Both the position numbers and the translations under genes were made by a program. The notes below the pieces were generated by a model that did not search any database, had not been told where the DNA came from, and saw only the letters and a program-made list of their open reading frames with translations. This document shows, one piece after another, positions 31,901 to 45,317 of a DNA stretch of 64,000 nucleotides. The DNA is from Metaphire vulgaris (Eukaryota > Annelida > Clitellata > Crassiclitellata > Megascolecidae). Every line of letters begins with the position of its first letter. Position 1 is the stretch's first letter. The stretch lies in NCBI GenBank assembly GCA_018105865.1, contig CM030832.1, positions 20,400,019 through 20,464,018 of the forward strand, in the 5' to 3' direction.

Positions 31901-34900
31901 CCAGAACTTCTCTTAGCTTTACTATTTAATTATTTCACTCCACACTACGGCTATACTATTAATCTCATGCTGAGCTTGTGAGCCGCTGCATGAGCTGAAA
32001 GACACTTACTTTTCTTCACAACTTGACTTTAATCGTTCATCTCAGCCTGACATCAAGACATTATTTCTTCTCTATTTGTTTATTCTAACTGTTCATTTCT
32101 TTTTCTTGAAACTTTATGTACGTAAACCGATTAATCATTGGACCTATCGCACTGCCGTTGTGATGTTGATGTGAGGCAGTGAGGCAGACTAGACGCTCGA
32201 GATTTTGTTCCGATCAGTTTGTTAATTAATTCGATAAATTTCAATATTGTTTTTGCGAATTGCTAAAATTTAACTCTTAATTTTTAATTCGTTTTCAGCC
32301 GTTTAAGTCGGTATATTTTTCTTTTACTATTTTTATGTAACTCCGCCAGAATCCATAGACTTAGAATCAACATGACCTATCATCGCTCATTTCCTTACCG
32401 TTACTATTTGTAATTTAATTCCAGACATTCTATTAGTTTTTCTATTAAATCACTCCACACTAACATCGGCTGCACTATTGACCTTGTGCTGAGCTTGTGG
32501 TCCGCTGCATGAGCTGAAATACAATTTGACTTTTACTGCACAATTTGACTTTCCTCGTTAATTTCAGCCTGACATCATGACATTATTTCCTCTCTATTTG
32601 TTTATTCTAACTCTTCATTTTTTTCCTCGAAACTTGATGTACGCAAACCGATTGATCACTGGACCTACCGCACTGCCGTTGAACAATACAAACATTTAAA
32701 CACAATTCCTATCTCCTTTTCCTTAACCCTCCGTTGCTCACATCTTCGTATTCGCCATTCACATTTCCGTCTCACCCGACGCACAAATATCATCATCATT
32801 CTTCTTGCTCTGTCAGGTGATATCCACCCAAATCCTGGACCATCCCCATCACACACAACACTCTGCACTCTCAACATCAGATCCTCACTAATCCTCAACA
32901 CACACATTCACTACATGAACTTGTTAACTCACGATTGGACTCCCTGTTTTTCAAACCACACATTACTCTCAAAACACACACAACCCTCAACAACTGATGT
33001 AATCGCATTGACTGAAACCTGGGTATCATCATCAACAACTGCATCTCAATTGATAGAAGCCACCCCGCCTGGCTTCACCCTAATAAGCTTTCCTAGAATA
33101 GCCAAATCCACCAACTCTTCTTCCAACCTCGGAGGAGGCACAGCCTTCCTCATACGTGATCACATTCAAATAACTAGTTCATCATCAACACAATTTTCAT
33201 CATTTGAATGCTCATCAGTTACTCTAAAACTCCCATACACGAAATTAACCATTTTCAATGTTTACCGTCCTCCATTATCGTCAAAATATTCAACTGCTTT
33301 TGGAAAATTCTCGATGAATTCACTATCTTTCTAGGCTCAGCAGCAACAACCCCCATGAATTCGTAATAACTGGAGATTTCAACATACATGTTGACAAGAA
33401 CAATGACCCAAATTCTACTCAATTCAAACAGCTCCTAACACAAGCAAATCTCACACAGCACATTTCCTTTCCAACTCACACTTTTGGCCACACCTTAGAC
33501 CTATTAATCACCCTATCTTCTTCATCACTATCCCCTTGTTCATCAGTCAGCCCATGCTCACCATCGGATCATTTCCCCATTTTCACTATCCTAAACGTCT
33601 GCCACCACCCCCTCCACCTCGTGGTACCTACTCATTCCGCCGTCTCAATAAAATTGACATATCCACCTTTTGTGAAGACATTGAATCATCTGACCTCGCC
33701 ATTCAACCCACAATCACCCTACAATCACTAATTGACAAATATAATTCTGTCCTATCTGCCCTACTCGACAAACATGCTCCATAATAATCACACGGCCACT
33801 ATCATCTCATGGTAACAACCCTTGGTACAATTCCTTCATCCATTCTTATAGGTCATTTAGAAGACGTCTAGAAAGAATTTACAACCGAACACATTCTGCT
33901 ATTGACCTTAAAAACCTCCGTTCTGCAACAAATCACTACCACAACCTTCTCATATCTGCCAAAAAAAAAAATATTATTCTAACTTAATTGCATCCAACAG
34001 CTCAAATCCTCGTAAACTTTGGAACACTGTGAATTGTCTATTCCACCGCAATAAAGCAAAGCCTCTTCCTCAATCCATTTCGCAACTTGCTGAATCATTT
34101 GCTAATTTTTTTCTGGAAAAATCTCTAAGATCCGCACCAATCTAAAATCTACCATGACCAATCAAAATACATCTCCACATCACCCATCACCACCAGAAGC
34201 TCCTTCCAATTTTTTCCTGCTTCACTCCTGTGACTGAGGAAGAAGTATCTAAACTCCTGCAATCCTTTCCAAACAAGCAATGCAGTCTTGATCCAATACC
34301 AACCTCTCTTCTCAAACAGTGTGCCTCTGTCCGAGTACCAACTATTAAAAAAATTATCAATTTATCTCTTTCCACAGGCACATTCCCATCCTCATTTAAA
34401 AATTCCTCGTAACTCCACTTCTTAAAAAAACCAAACCTTGACAGAGAAGATCTCAACAACTATCGCCCCATTTCAAACCTGTCTGTCCTCTCCAAACTCA
34501 CAGAGAAAATCGTTCTTTCCAGACTAACTGAGCATTTGTCAAAAAACTCCTTATACAACACTCACCAATCCGCTTATACAAAACATCATTCAACAGAAAC
34601 CGTCCTCACATACATTTATGACAAACTCCTCACTGCCATTGGATCTCAACGAGTTACTGGTCTCTGTCTCCTTGATCTTTCTGCTGCCTTTGATACTATA
34701 GATCACAAAATCCTACTGAAAAACGCCTTTCCCTCTGGTTTGGAATATCTTCTGTAGCTCACCGCTGGTTCCAATCCTATCTCCAATCTAGATCCTTTCA
34801 AGTTTCATGCCAGAATCAAACTTCATCACCCTCCGATCTATACTATGGAGTACCACAAGGATCTGTCCTTGGACCGGTTTTGTTCAGTCTCTACACTACC

Positions 34901-36020
34901 CCACTGTCATCCTTAATCAACTCTCTCAAATTGAATCATCAACTTTATGCAGACGACACTCAATTATTTCTTTCGTTTACTCCATCTTCCTTTAAGGCAT
35001 CAATCTCTGAACTAGAATCAGCATTTTTGTCAATCTCATCGTGGATGTCAGCTAATCTCCTTGCCCTCAATCCCTCCAAAACAGAATTTCTCTTATTTGG
35101 ACTGCCACAACAACTGAAAAAATTGAAAATCCCACACTGATTTTAGCCCCAGATACAATAATAACCCCTGTTCCAACTGCAAAAATCTTGGATTTACTTT
35201 TGACTCCTCCCTAAATTTTGAAGCTCACATATCTCAACTATCAAAAACCTGTTATGCTCACATTCGTGATCTACGTCGCCTTCGCCCCTACCTTGATATT
35301 AAAACTGCTTCCACTATTGCCACTTCAATAGTTCACTCTAAGTTAGACTACTGCAACTCACTGTTTCACAATCTTCCAAAGGCTTCCATATGTAAACTCC
35401 AATCGATTCAAAATGCCTTAGCTCGTGCAGTAACTAAATCGCCTAAATTTTTGCCACATTACACCATTACTCAAATCTCTCCACTGGCTCAAGATAACAG
35501 AACGCATTGAATATAAAATAATATCGATGACTTATAACTCACTCCATACATCAAAACCAGTCTACCTAAGAAATCTGATAATTCCACAACAACCTGGATC
35601 TACTAGATCCTCTTCTCATGTAACTCTCCTTCGACCTCTGAATCAATCATCTCTCAAAATTTGCAATCGTGCTTTTTCATATGCGGCACCTGAGCTTTGG
35701 AACTCAATTCCAATATCCCTTCGTTGTCTACATCAAAGCCAAATAACAAACTCTGAGTCACAATTTTCTCCCCTTCTTGCAACATCTCCTCATGTTTTTC
35801 TTTCCAAACTAAAATCATTTCTCTTTATAAAATCATTTCCTCCATAGCTATAGCGTCCTGCCCACTCGCCCTTTTGATTAAATGACCCGGCATGAATGAC
35901 CCCACCTTTGGCTATAGCTACTTCATTTGAGATTGAGCGCATAGGAATAAGGAGCTACTTCGGTGCATCTTTTGGAAGCGCTTTAGAAATTAACGAGATT
36001 TTACTTACTTACTTACTTAC
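31900..36020 (+). mobile_element. LINE B (L2/CR1-like), most complete copy
   Basis: A non-LTR retrotransposon with 5' UTR repeats (31900-32165 and 32411-32680), an endonuclease and reverse transcriptase region (32690-35850), and a 3' UTR ending ACGAGATTTTACTTACTTAC. The two 5' UTR units share CTCCACACTA, GCTGCATGAGCTGAAA, TTATT..CTCTATTTGTTTATTC and CACTGCCGTTG. Other copies in the window are fragments of the same family. Confidence 0.85.
32690..35850 (+). pseudogene. LINE B endonuclease-reverse transcriptase ORF, frameshifted
   Basis: Domain order: AP-type endonuclease (32915-33780) with VIALTETWVSSST, GGGTAFLIRDHI, LTIFNVYRPPLS, then NPHEFVITGDFNIHVDK in another frame near 33350 and CSPSDHFPIFTIL near 33550. 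A linker follows. The reverse transcriptase covers 34230-35140, with SKLLQSFPNKQCSLDPIPTS, NYRPISNLSVLSKL, SAYTKHHSTETVLTYIYDKL, LCLLDLSAAFDTIDHKI (catalytic D), YYGVPQGSVLGPVLF and QLYADDTQLFLSF (YADD). The C-terminal connection runs 35220-35847, ending ELWNSIPISL. Stops or frameshifts occur at about 33334, 33784, 34412, 34757 and 35140. The protein would copy its own RNA at nicked target DNA. This copy cannot. Confidence 0.85.
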
Positions 36021-36113
36021 TGCCGTTGACCAATACTCACATTTAAACAAATTTCCTATCTCCTTTTTTAGAACCCTTCGTTGTTCACATCTTCGTATTC
36101 GCCGTTCACATTT

Positions 36114-36295
36114 TTGGGTTCTTGTAGGTTAATTCATCGCCATTAGTTTATTCAATAGTGTTTAGGGTTAGGTGTAGGGTTAAGGTTAAGGTTAGTGTCG
36201 GGGTTTGGGTTAGGGTTAGGGTTGGCTGTGATTTGACCGAAAAACCCTTACATTTACCCAATGTTGTCGGTGAATTAACCGACAAGTACCAATTT
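36114..36295. repeat. telomere-like TTAGGG/GGTTA-rich insert in LINE B
   Basis: This segment is absent from the other LINE B copy. It holds GGGTTAGG-type degenerate repeats at 36165-36222. Its right part has ACCCTTACATTTACCCAATG and a short GGTGAATTAACCGAC inverted motif, so it may be a small MITE. Confidence 0.5.
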
Positions 36296-36316
36296 TCGTC
36301 TCACCCGACGCACAGA

Positions 36317-36317
36317 T

Positions 36318-36349
<32 letters not shown>

Positions 36350-36366
36350 TCATCATCATCATCATC
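36317..36366. repeat. (ATC)n microsatellite
   Basis: An ATC repeat expanded inside the LINE B leader, where the sibling copy at 32790 has only ATCATCATT. Confidence 0.9.
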
Positions 36367-36529
36367 CTTCTTGCTCCTTCAGGCGATATCCACCCAAATC
36401 CTGAACCATCCCAAAGAAACATAACACTCTGCACTCTCAACATCACCTCATTAATCGTCAACACACACATTCACTACATGAACCTACTAAAATTAAATTA
36501 GACTCCTTCTTTCCAACGCACATGCTGCA

Positions 36530-38590
36530 CTCCTCAGTAGGGTGGAGCGTAATATGTAGGAACGTAATAGATAAATTTTTTCTCGAATATGCTTATGTAA
36601 AACCCGCCAAAACTTGTCAATGGCAAATTGACCGCGTGAAATTTTATTTAAATATATTGACATCTTCTGCCCCTACAAATGGTTTAATGGTTTGTGTCTG
36701 GTCAACAATTGCAATAAATGGGTCTTCTCGCATACACTACACAATAGGGCGGGTTGAAACATGGAAAATGTTTGAATTTCTTGACGGAACTTGGTCATTA
36801 TTTGAGAATTGTAGTCTAAAGAAAGAAACAATGTATAAAATGGTAGTTGTACCATTGCAAACGCCCCATTTTTAACACTAAAAATTGTAGCATTTCTCAG
36901 CATTTCTCATAGATTACAGACTTGTTACTGCTCCCTATTTTTGGCACACAATTTTTTTATCCATTTATTCTTATTAGCGGCACCGTGAATGTGATGAGAT
37001 GCCGATGCAACGAGCAACGAAGAAAGCTGCAAAAGAATTCGAACAGCATCAGACGTCTTAGAGGAATTTTCAGGATCGATGACATCATTGATGAAGACGC
37101 TGGTGATGTTATCGCGGTTCTCCTGTTACGGACTCGGAGGACCTCCGATCAGTTTCTCGCCTTCGTCTTTCTCACATGATCCCGAAAAACACGGAATTAG
37201 AACGTACTGCAAAATCTTTGCTTTTAGTTCCTGTGACCAATTAGCACTTCTGAAAATCTCCACAAATTTGAAAAATGCCTTTCGTTTCCATTCTACTTTG
37301 TAAATTGATGGCTTCTTTGTTTTGACTTTAATAATTAATTGATTTTATAAATTTTGGAAAGTGTGGTTTTGACACGAGAACAAGAAATATTACACGGCAT
37401 GCTATATTCGGCAATGTTAGAAGGACTTTCTTCCAATATGTTGCCGACAAATGCACAAGTTGCACAGCACTTCTTGCACATCAAACAAGACATAATTACA
37501 TAGAGACAATCAAAAAGCTATGTCAGACGCTGTCATCAAACTCTGGAACAAGGCTTCCATTCCAACACTTCACTCTCGGTCTGTCTTGAAATGTGTAGAA
37601 ACACTAATTTCCACTGGTTCAGAACTATGTCGTTCTAAGTCAAGTTCAGCACATCAAACCACCTACTTGAATAGCTTGAACTCTTTCTTCGACATTGCAG
37701 CGTGCAATCGTGTCATTTGCTATGACGAATCCATTTAAACAAATCAGCAAATCAGCACAACTTGCAACAGGAACAGTTGTTCTTATTGGATCAAAGAAAT
37801 TCGAGGAAAATGCTTATTGGAAGGTTAGACGTAGAATCAACAAAATGGCTATGAAAAAGGATGCAACGATAGCAGTATGAAGAAGATAAAGCTAATAGGG
37901 TAAAGAACACATCGGATGTTGATAATAGATTAGATCTTGGCGAAGACAAAGCCAATGAAAGTGAAGGGAGTGATTAAGAAAGCAACTGTGAGGTATTTTC
38001 TGGTAGCGATGCTGGTCCTTGTTGCAGTGAAAATGTAAGACCAGATCAAATGCGCTTACCTCTTCCGCACCTAGCAAAAGAAGCGGACAAGTATGGTATA
38101 CATGACCGAGCTGCTGCATCATTGGCAATAGCAGTGCTTATCGATGTTGGCTTTGTAAGCAAAGAGGATAAAAGCTTTGTAATTTATAAGAACAAAGTAC
38201 ATCGCGAGAAACAGAATATAAGGACAAATTTGCAGCGAGGCATATCACACAAATCCATGACAGGTATTAATGTCGATGGGAGAAGGGATGCCACAAAAAT
38301 AGCAAATGGTATGGTGATACTATTGTTGAAGATCACTATGTTCTTGTTGAAGAACCAGGTGGTAATTATCTAACTCACGTTAAACCTTCGTCATGAAGAA
38401 ATACTGACATTACTGGTAGTGTTCTGAAAGTAATAACAGAGATGAGAATGCAGATGCAGGCGATTGCATCTCAGCAGTAGGCTGCGGTGGTATAAACAAT
38501 AACACAGGCTGTAAAGCTGGAGCAATCCATCAGATTGAACTGGAACTACTACTGTAGGGGACAGAAGATGTCAATAATATGTCATAATTC
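36530..38590 (+). mobile_element. DNA transposon remnant with DGRRDAT-type gene
   Basis: A 2.06-kb insertion in LINE B, whose sequence is interrupted at about 36525 (CTCAGTAGGGTGGAGCG) and resumes at about 38595. I could not pair the two ends, so the boundaries are approximate. The coding relics are described in the gene entry. The first 340 bp hold an open frame (36522-36875) with no recognisable domain. Confidence 0.55.
37380..38400 (+). pseudogene. uncharacterised transposase-like protein relic
   Basis: Frames in order: EQEILHGMLYSAMLEGLSSN (about 37375), MSDAVIKLWNKASIPTLHSR and LNSLNSFFDIAACN (37520-37735), then LPHLAKEADKYGIHDRAAAS, LIDVGFVSKEDKSFVIYKNK and GINVDGRRDATKIANG (38050-38370), with VEEPGGNYLTHVKPS readable near 38340-38395 in the next frame. 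Multi-copy invertebrate proteins show the same order (xxLWxKAxIPT, LFDIAxxD, DRAAAxLAxxxL, DGRxDxT, EHxVLxxEPGxxYLxHxxP), usually followed by a CDGTNxNTG block that is missing here. Function is inferred as transposase from copy number and motif order. Stops and frameshifts are abundant. Confidence 0.6.
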
Positions 38591-39721
38591 GAACATTCAT
38601 ATTTTCACTCCATCCTACTTCTCCTCACCCTATTCCATAGTTGCACAAACTGAAGCCTGGGTATCTCCACCTTACAACTTCATGTCAACTGATTGAGGCA
38701 ACCCCATCTGGCTTCTCCTTCCTAAGCTTTCCGATTTAAAAATGTCTGCTACTGCTCTTTTTAATCTAGGTGATTCGTTCGTGATCATATAAAAATTAGC
38801 AACTACTCTTCTACTCAGCAATTTCTGCTCATTTGAATGCTCATCAGTCACCTTCAATCTTCGTCTTTCAAAACTAACTATTTTCAACATGTATCGCCCT
38901 CCACATCATCATCAAAATACTCAACCTCATTCATGACATTCCTTGATGAATTTTTTATACTTTTTGGGCACTGCAGCTACAACTCCACATGAGTTCTTAA
39001 TTACAGGTGTACATGTTGATAAGAGTGATGATCCTAACTCCACCCATTAATTGCTCACTCAGACAAACCTCACCCAACATATATCTCTTCCTACTCACAC
39101 TTTTAGAAAGACTAGACTTGTTCATCACGTTTTCTTCTTCGTCATCTCCAATGTCAGCAATTAGCCAATTCTCTCCATCTGATCATTTTCCCATCTTCAC
39201 CACTCGACAACTCCCCCGCCTCGTGGCACCTACTCATTCCGCCGTCTTAAAAGAATTGGCATGGCCTTGTTCTGTGACAACATTCAATTCTAATTATTAA
39301 ATGTTAATTACTAGCCTCCCCCCACTACTCTGCCGTCACTGATCAACAAATACAATTCTGTGTTTTCCGGTCTTCTCGATAAACATGCTCCTATCATGAC
39401 AAGACCTCTTTCATCTCACAACAGCACACCCTGGTACAACTCTTTCAATTCATGCTTTCAAGTAATTTCGCAGACGTCTTGAACGAACCTACCATAGAGC
39501 ACATTCTCCATCTGATCTTTCAAGTCTTCGTCCCGCCACTAACCGCTACTATCAGTCTATCATCTCATTATATCTGCCAAAAGAAATACTATTCTACCGT
39601 CATTTTAGCAAATAGCATTAACCCACGAAAGCTCTGTAAATTATCTTTTCCATCGCAAAGACTCAAAACCTCTCCCTCAATCCATTTCTCTGTCAGTACT
39701 AAACTTAAGCGTAGCATGATT

Positions 39722-39838
39722 TAAAGTGGCTTAGAAGGCATTACTGCCTGTGTGAAAGCCACTAGGGGCACTGACGGGCTTGAACCCGCTCCGTCAGCCT
39801 GACGCTCCAACACGTAACCCACTCTGCCATCTTCCGCC
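39722..39838 (-). ncRNA. tRNA-derived SINE (or tRNA pseudogene)
   Basis: The minus strand reads GGCGGAAGATGGCAGAGTGG, with an A-box-like TGGCAGAGTGGG at 39829-39818 and a B-box-like GGGTTCAAGCCC at 39787-39776, spaced as in tRNAs with a long variable arm. A non-tRNA tail (GTGGCTTTCACACAGGCAG) follows, so a SINE head is more likely than a real tRNA. It lies inside the decayed LINE B between LSVST- and ESFANFF-coding sequence. Confidence 0.6.
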
Positions 39839-40934
39839 CGCCGAACTTCCTGAATCTTTTGCTAATTTCTTCTCTACAAAAATATCCAAGATTCGCAGTG
39901 TCCTTAAGTCTGCCACAATTACTCTCCTCATTGCCCTTCTCCCCCACAACGTCCCATCTTTACTTCTACAACTGAAGAGGAGGTATCCACACTTCTAGTC
40001 TCCTTTCCGAACAAACAATGGGACCTAGATCCCATACCTGCATCTTTACTCAAACAGTGTGCCAACGTGCTTTATGCCTATCATAACTAGAATCATTAAC
40101 TTCTCTCATACCTCAGGCACATTCCCGTCCTTGTCTAAAAACTATTTTGTCACTCCTCTCCTAAAAAGCCTGGTCTAGACAGAGAAGATCTTAATAACTA
40201 TCGCCCCATTTCAAATCTTTCTCTTCTATCAAAACTTACTGAGAAAATTGTGCTTTCTAGATTGACCAAACACCTTTAAAATGACTCGCTAATTTCTCAT
40301 CAGTCTACCCACACTAAACATCACTCAACTGGAACCGTTCTCGCCTACATTCATGGCAGACTGTTAACCGCAATTGGTCTCCGACAACTGGCCTTTGTGT
40401 CCTTGATCTTTCTGCTGCATTTTATACCGCAGATAACAAAAATTCTGCTCGAGCGACTCTCTGGTTTGGCATATCTGAAAAAGCTCACAACTCGTTTGCA
40501 TTTGACCTTAAATCTCGGTCTTTTCAAGTGTCATGTCTTGGCCAAATTTGTCTATCTCACTGCGTAGATTTTGAAGTACATCAAGGATCTGTTCTTGGGC
40601 CTGTACTTGTTCAGCCTTTACACCACACCGCTCTCGTCTTTAATTAATTCCCTCAATTTAAATCACCAACTCTATGCCTATGACTGTTCCTGTTCCAACT
40701 GCAAGAAATCTCGGAATAAAATTGTATTCTTTCCTATTCTTTGAATCACAAATCTCCCAACTTTCTAAAGCCTGATATGTTCATATTCGTGACCTTCGTC
40801 GCCTACGTCCTTGCCTCGACACCAAAACTGCCTCCACAATTGCCACCTCAAATTAGATTATTGTAACTCCCAAAGCCTCCATCAACAAAATGCAATCAAT
40901 AAAAAATGCACTAGCTCGCGCTGCTACTCATAAT

Positions 40935-41098
40935 TATTTCCTCTTTTCTGCAGTAGTTGAAGGTAAGGTGACGTCATGAATCAGGCATTTCCAGGTAGTT
41001 CTTTCTTCTGATGCTTTTGTTGCTGCTGTTATAGTCATTCCAGTCCATTCTTCTATATCGTCCACCCATCTTCTGCTCGGCCGACCTCTTCTACTCTG
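40935..41098 (-). pseudogene. RTE-like LINE C-terminal scrap
   Basis: The minus strand carries RRGRPSRRWVDDIEEWTGM-like sequence and a TTWKCLIHDVT-like end, the short C-terminal block of RTE-like LINEs. It splits LINE B between RAATxxSP halves (TGCTACTCATAA / CTGCTACTAAGTCACC). Confidence 0.65.
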
Positions 41099-41343
41099 CT
41101 ACTAAGTCACCTAAATTCTCCCATATTTCACCCACACTTAAATCATTACACTTGCTTAAAACAACTGAACGTATCCAATATAAGATAATAACACTGACAT
41201 ATAGCTCACTTCAGTCATAAAAACCTGTCTACCTTAGATCACTATTAACCCCTCAACCTTTACAACCCACACGTTCGTCATCTCATCTCAGTCTTTCACG
41301 CCCGCTGAATCAGCCATCTCTGAAAATTGGCAACCGTGCCTTC

Positions 41344-41940
<597 letters not shown>

Positions 41941-42285
41941 AGCGCCTCCTCATACTCTGCACCTGAACTTTTGAACTCTATCCCAGCTTCCCTCGGCAGA
42001 CTTGGACACTTTCAAACAATAAAATCTGAATCATCATTTCTTATGATTCCTGCATTATCTCCTCAAGTCTTCAGGTTTAAGCTTAAATCCTTCCTTTGTC
42101 TAAAATCATTCCCTCCCATAGCTGTAACAACCTAGCCCCACTGCTCTTCGGATGTTGACTATTGCCTGGCTGATGATGTACCTTTCCTATAGCTAATTTA
42201 AGACAGGCGTAGGGCCTAAGAATAAGCAGCTACTGTTGTGCTGTTCTCCAAGGCGCTTTAGAAATCCACGAGATTTTACTTACTG

Positions 42286-43009
42286 TCATTATTGGATCCC
42301 ACACATACGTCACATATGAATCGATGACATCGACGGACGAGCAACGGAAAAGTGTGACTGACAATTTAGAGGCCTTTTCATTCTATTTACGCGTCCATGC
42401 CATCTAAATCTTTTTGTTCTGGTTTTATCCTCCATTTATTGTCTCTTTCATCCCCATTTTTTAATTCTTTTCCTGATGTCTTAATTTCTTATTATTTGTA
42501 ATCTACTTACTCCCAATATATTTATCAAACAATTATTGTTGATTCAGTGACTAGCGATACCCTTATGGCTCTGATTATATATTCACTGACCATATACAGT
42601 GTACCTGATGTTGCACATATATAAATGACTGTCTTTATTATTTCAGTGAGATGGCTTATCATTCTGCAAATTAGTTTAATTTGTTAGTTTCAAATAGGAC
42701 CTTTATAACTCAAACTCACAGAAATAAAGAGTTAATTCAAACTCGTAATTCACATCAGTTAAAAAGAGTTAACTCAAACTCACAATTCACTACACATGAG
42801 TTAATTCGTGAGTTTAAACTCACCTGAGTTAACTTGTACACAACACTGGATATGTGTATAATTTTCTCTCTTTAGCTTTTGCTGGATTAATTCTGAGTCC
42901 AAATCTTTCGCTTGTTTGATTTACTTGGTCTGTAAGCCTTTCTAATCCTCTAGCGCTATCAGCTTACATCGTCTGCAAATTTAAAGTTTTATATATTTTC
43001 TCCACTACA
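42286..43009. other. no gene; GAGTTAA motif cluster
   Basis: Between 42705 and 42845 GAGTTAA/TTAACTC and AACTCACA motifs recur at least eight times in both orientations. Near 42860-43000 the text TTAATTCTGAGTCCAAATCT looks like minus-strand RTE-like sequence, heavily decayed. Confidence 0.45.
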
Positions 43010-43239
43010 AGTCACTCAGGATGAGATAGAGAAAAGAATAGCGATGGGAAAACAAGCTTTTTTGGACAGAGGAGAACTGGTAAGAGGATGGCTAAATAGA
43101 GAACTAAAGAAGAGACTGATAAAAACGTTGATATGGAGTGTCACTTTATATGCCTCAGAAAAATGGACTATGCAGAAGGACATACAAAAGCTGGAAGCAT
43201 TGAAATGTGGATATGTAGAAGAATGAAAAACATCAAGTG

Positions 43240-45317
43240 GGACGGTACCGTAAAAAATCGCGCCAAGACAGTCAGGGTCAGGAATTTCTGCCCGTTTACG
43301 ACAATGAGTGCCGTCTGGCGCGGCCGGGAGGCGCGGAGAGCTGAGAGGGCCTATGATAGGTCCAGGGCTCAGCCAACCAGGCTGTGGCCCTTGAGGCCTG
43401 GAGGACTACCCTCAAAGCAAGGAGGTCCTTGTAAGATTGAAAGGTAGGGAATACTGGAAGCAGTTGCTGCTCACCAGGAGTCCGACTCGAAGGATACCTG
43501 GAAGACGCTGAACGCCCTACTGGGAAAGTGCACTCCTGCGATGGCTCCCTGTCCTGCGTTCAGCCGGAAGAGTACCATCGGTACATTGATGGAAAGATTG
43601 AAGGAATACGGAGAGGACGGGCGTCACGGGACCGGCAACCTTCGAGGCCTACGATGGGCGCATCTCATGGCGTTTCGGGCACCGACGGAGGAGAAGGTGC
43701 TCCGCACAGTGAGTCGTCTCCGAATAAACAGTGCTCTGCAGACCCTCTGCCGATGTGGTTGCTAAAGGACTCGGCGGTGGTCCTAGCCCGTTCTGAAAGC
43801 GCTCATGATCGCCTCCTTAGAGACTTGCGAAGTTCCGTCGAAGTGGAAGCATGCAACGGTCACGCCACTACTGAAACAGCCAGGACTTGACCCTCAAGAA
43901 ACGTCAAACTACCGACCAGTGTCAAACCTGCCATTCCTGTCCAAGCTTCTGAAGAGGATTGTCAGCAAGCGGCTGATTGAATTTTTAGACGCTAACGGAC
44001 TGATGCCTCGTGATCAATCAGCGTATCGCGTGGGCATTCCACTGAAACCGCCGTGCTGAGGATATTCAATGACGTTGTGGATGCGGTTGCGAATGGCTCT
44101 GCCTTCTTGACCTCTCCGCTGCGTTTGATACGGTGGATCACCAGATTCTTATCCAGCGGCTGGAGAACTCATACGGCCTCAGAGGTCGGGTCCTTAGCTG
44201 GTTCGAGAGCTACCTCAGTGATAGGACGCAATCGGTCCGTGCGGCGGTCAAACGTCGGAAGCGTAATTGTTCAGCATGGTGTTCCGCAGGGTCGGTTTTC
44301 GGCCCTCTGCTGTTCATTCTCTTCATAGCGGGTTTGATGAAAATCGCTATCGCGTTGGACTGACCATGCACGGCTACGCGGATGACGTGCAACTGTATTC
44401 TTCCTGTCTGCCTGCCGACATGGAAAGACTTAAACCGCTTCCTCGATTGCATCATGGCGATCATCATGTGGACGGAGGAGAATCGCTTGGCCCTTAACCC
44501 GGCCAAGACCGAGTTCCTGTGGATGTGCACCCCTAGGAGGAAGCATCTCCTGAGCCATTCACCGTTCACGCTGGGTGATGTGACCGTCGTCCCCTCAAAG
44601 TGCCTCGACTCCTGGGAGTACTACTCGATGAGGCGTTGTCGTTCGAGGAACATATCGGTAATGTTGTCGCGGCTGCTACTACCACCTCACGGAGGATTAG
44701 GTCAGTGCGCCGGCATCTTCCGATCAGCGGGGCAGTGCACCTTGTGCGCGCCCTTGTTCTGCCCAGGCTGGACTATTGCAACAGCGTGTTGTTGGGCCTC
44801 TCCGATGGAAAGTTGAATCGTCTGCAATCCGTGCTCAATACAGCTGCTCGGGTCGTCTTCAGCAGCCCTGGGGAGCCCATGTGACCCCCTACTGCGTGAT
44901 CAGCTGCACTGGCTTCGGAGCCGAGGCGCATTATCCATAAGCGCTGCTGGCTCACCTTCCCAGCGTTAAATGACCGCACTGTCCACAGTACCTGGCTGAG
45001 CTGGTCCTAAGATCAACGTCGAACGCACGGAGGTCGGCGCTTCGCCCGCCATCGTGTCCTACTGCTCGTTCGCCTCCGTCACAGATTTGAAGTTCGAGAC
45101 AGGTCCTTCTCGCGGGAACCCATTGCTTTGGAATGCCTTGCCGATCGCAGTGACTGAGGCCAACTCTGCTGGACTGTTCCTGAGAGAACTAAAGACGCAC
45201 CTTTTAGTTTAGGTTATGGTTGACTATGTGTGCAGCGTCCTTGTCGTAGGCCTTAACCTAGTGCACGCGGCGCTATAGAAATTGTCTTGAAATAAATAAA
45301 TAAATAAATAAATAAGG
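43240..45317 (+). mobile_element. LINE A copy with (AAAT)n tail, frameshifted
   Basis: The plus-strand ORF is spread over several frames: WRGREARRAERAYDRSRAQP (43310-43380), NKQCSADPLPMWLLKDSAVV (43720-43780), NYRPVSNLPFLSKLLKRIVS (43900-43970), the DLSAAFDTVDHQIL block (44105-44160), SYLSDRTQSVRA, GPLLFILFI (44300), HGYADDVQLYSSCLP with the YADD box near 44375, ALNPAKTEFLWM (44490), LGVLLDEALSFEEHIGNV (44600), LDYCNSVLLGLS (44780) and a damaged C-terminus. The tail AAATAAATAAATAAAT ends at 45315. About eight frameshifts make it a dead copy, but it is the longest LINE A here. Confidence 0.85.

Noticed and set aside
36318..36366. CRISPR-like or tandem array
   Set aside because: Plain trinucleotide microsatellite; no spacers, and the genome is eukaryotic.
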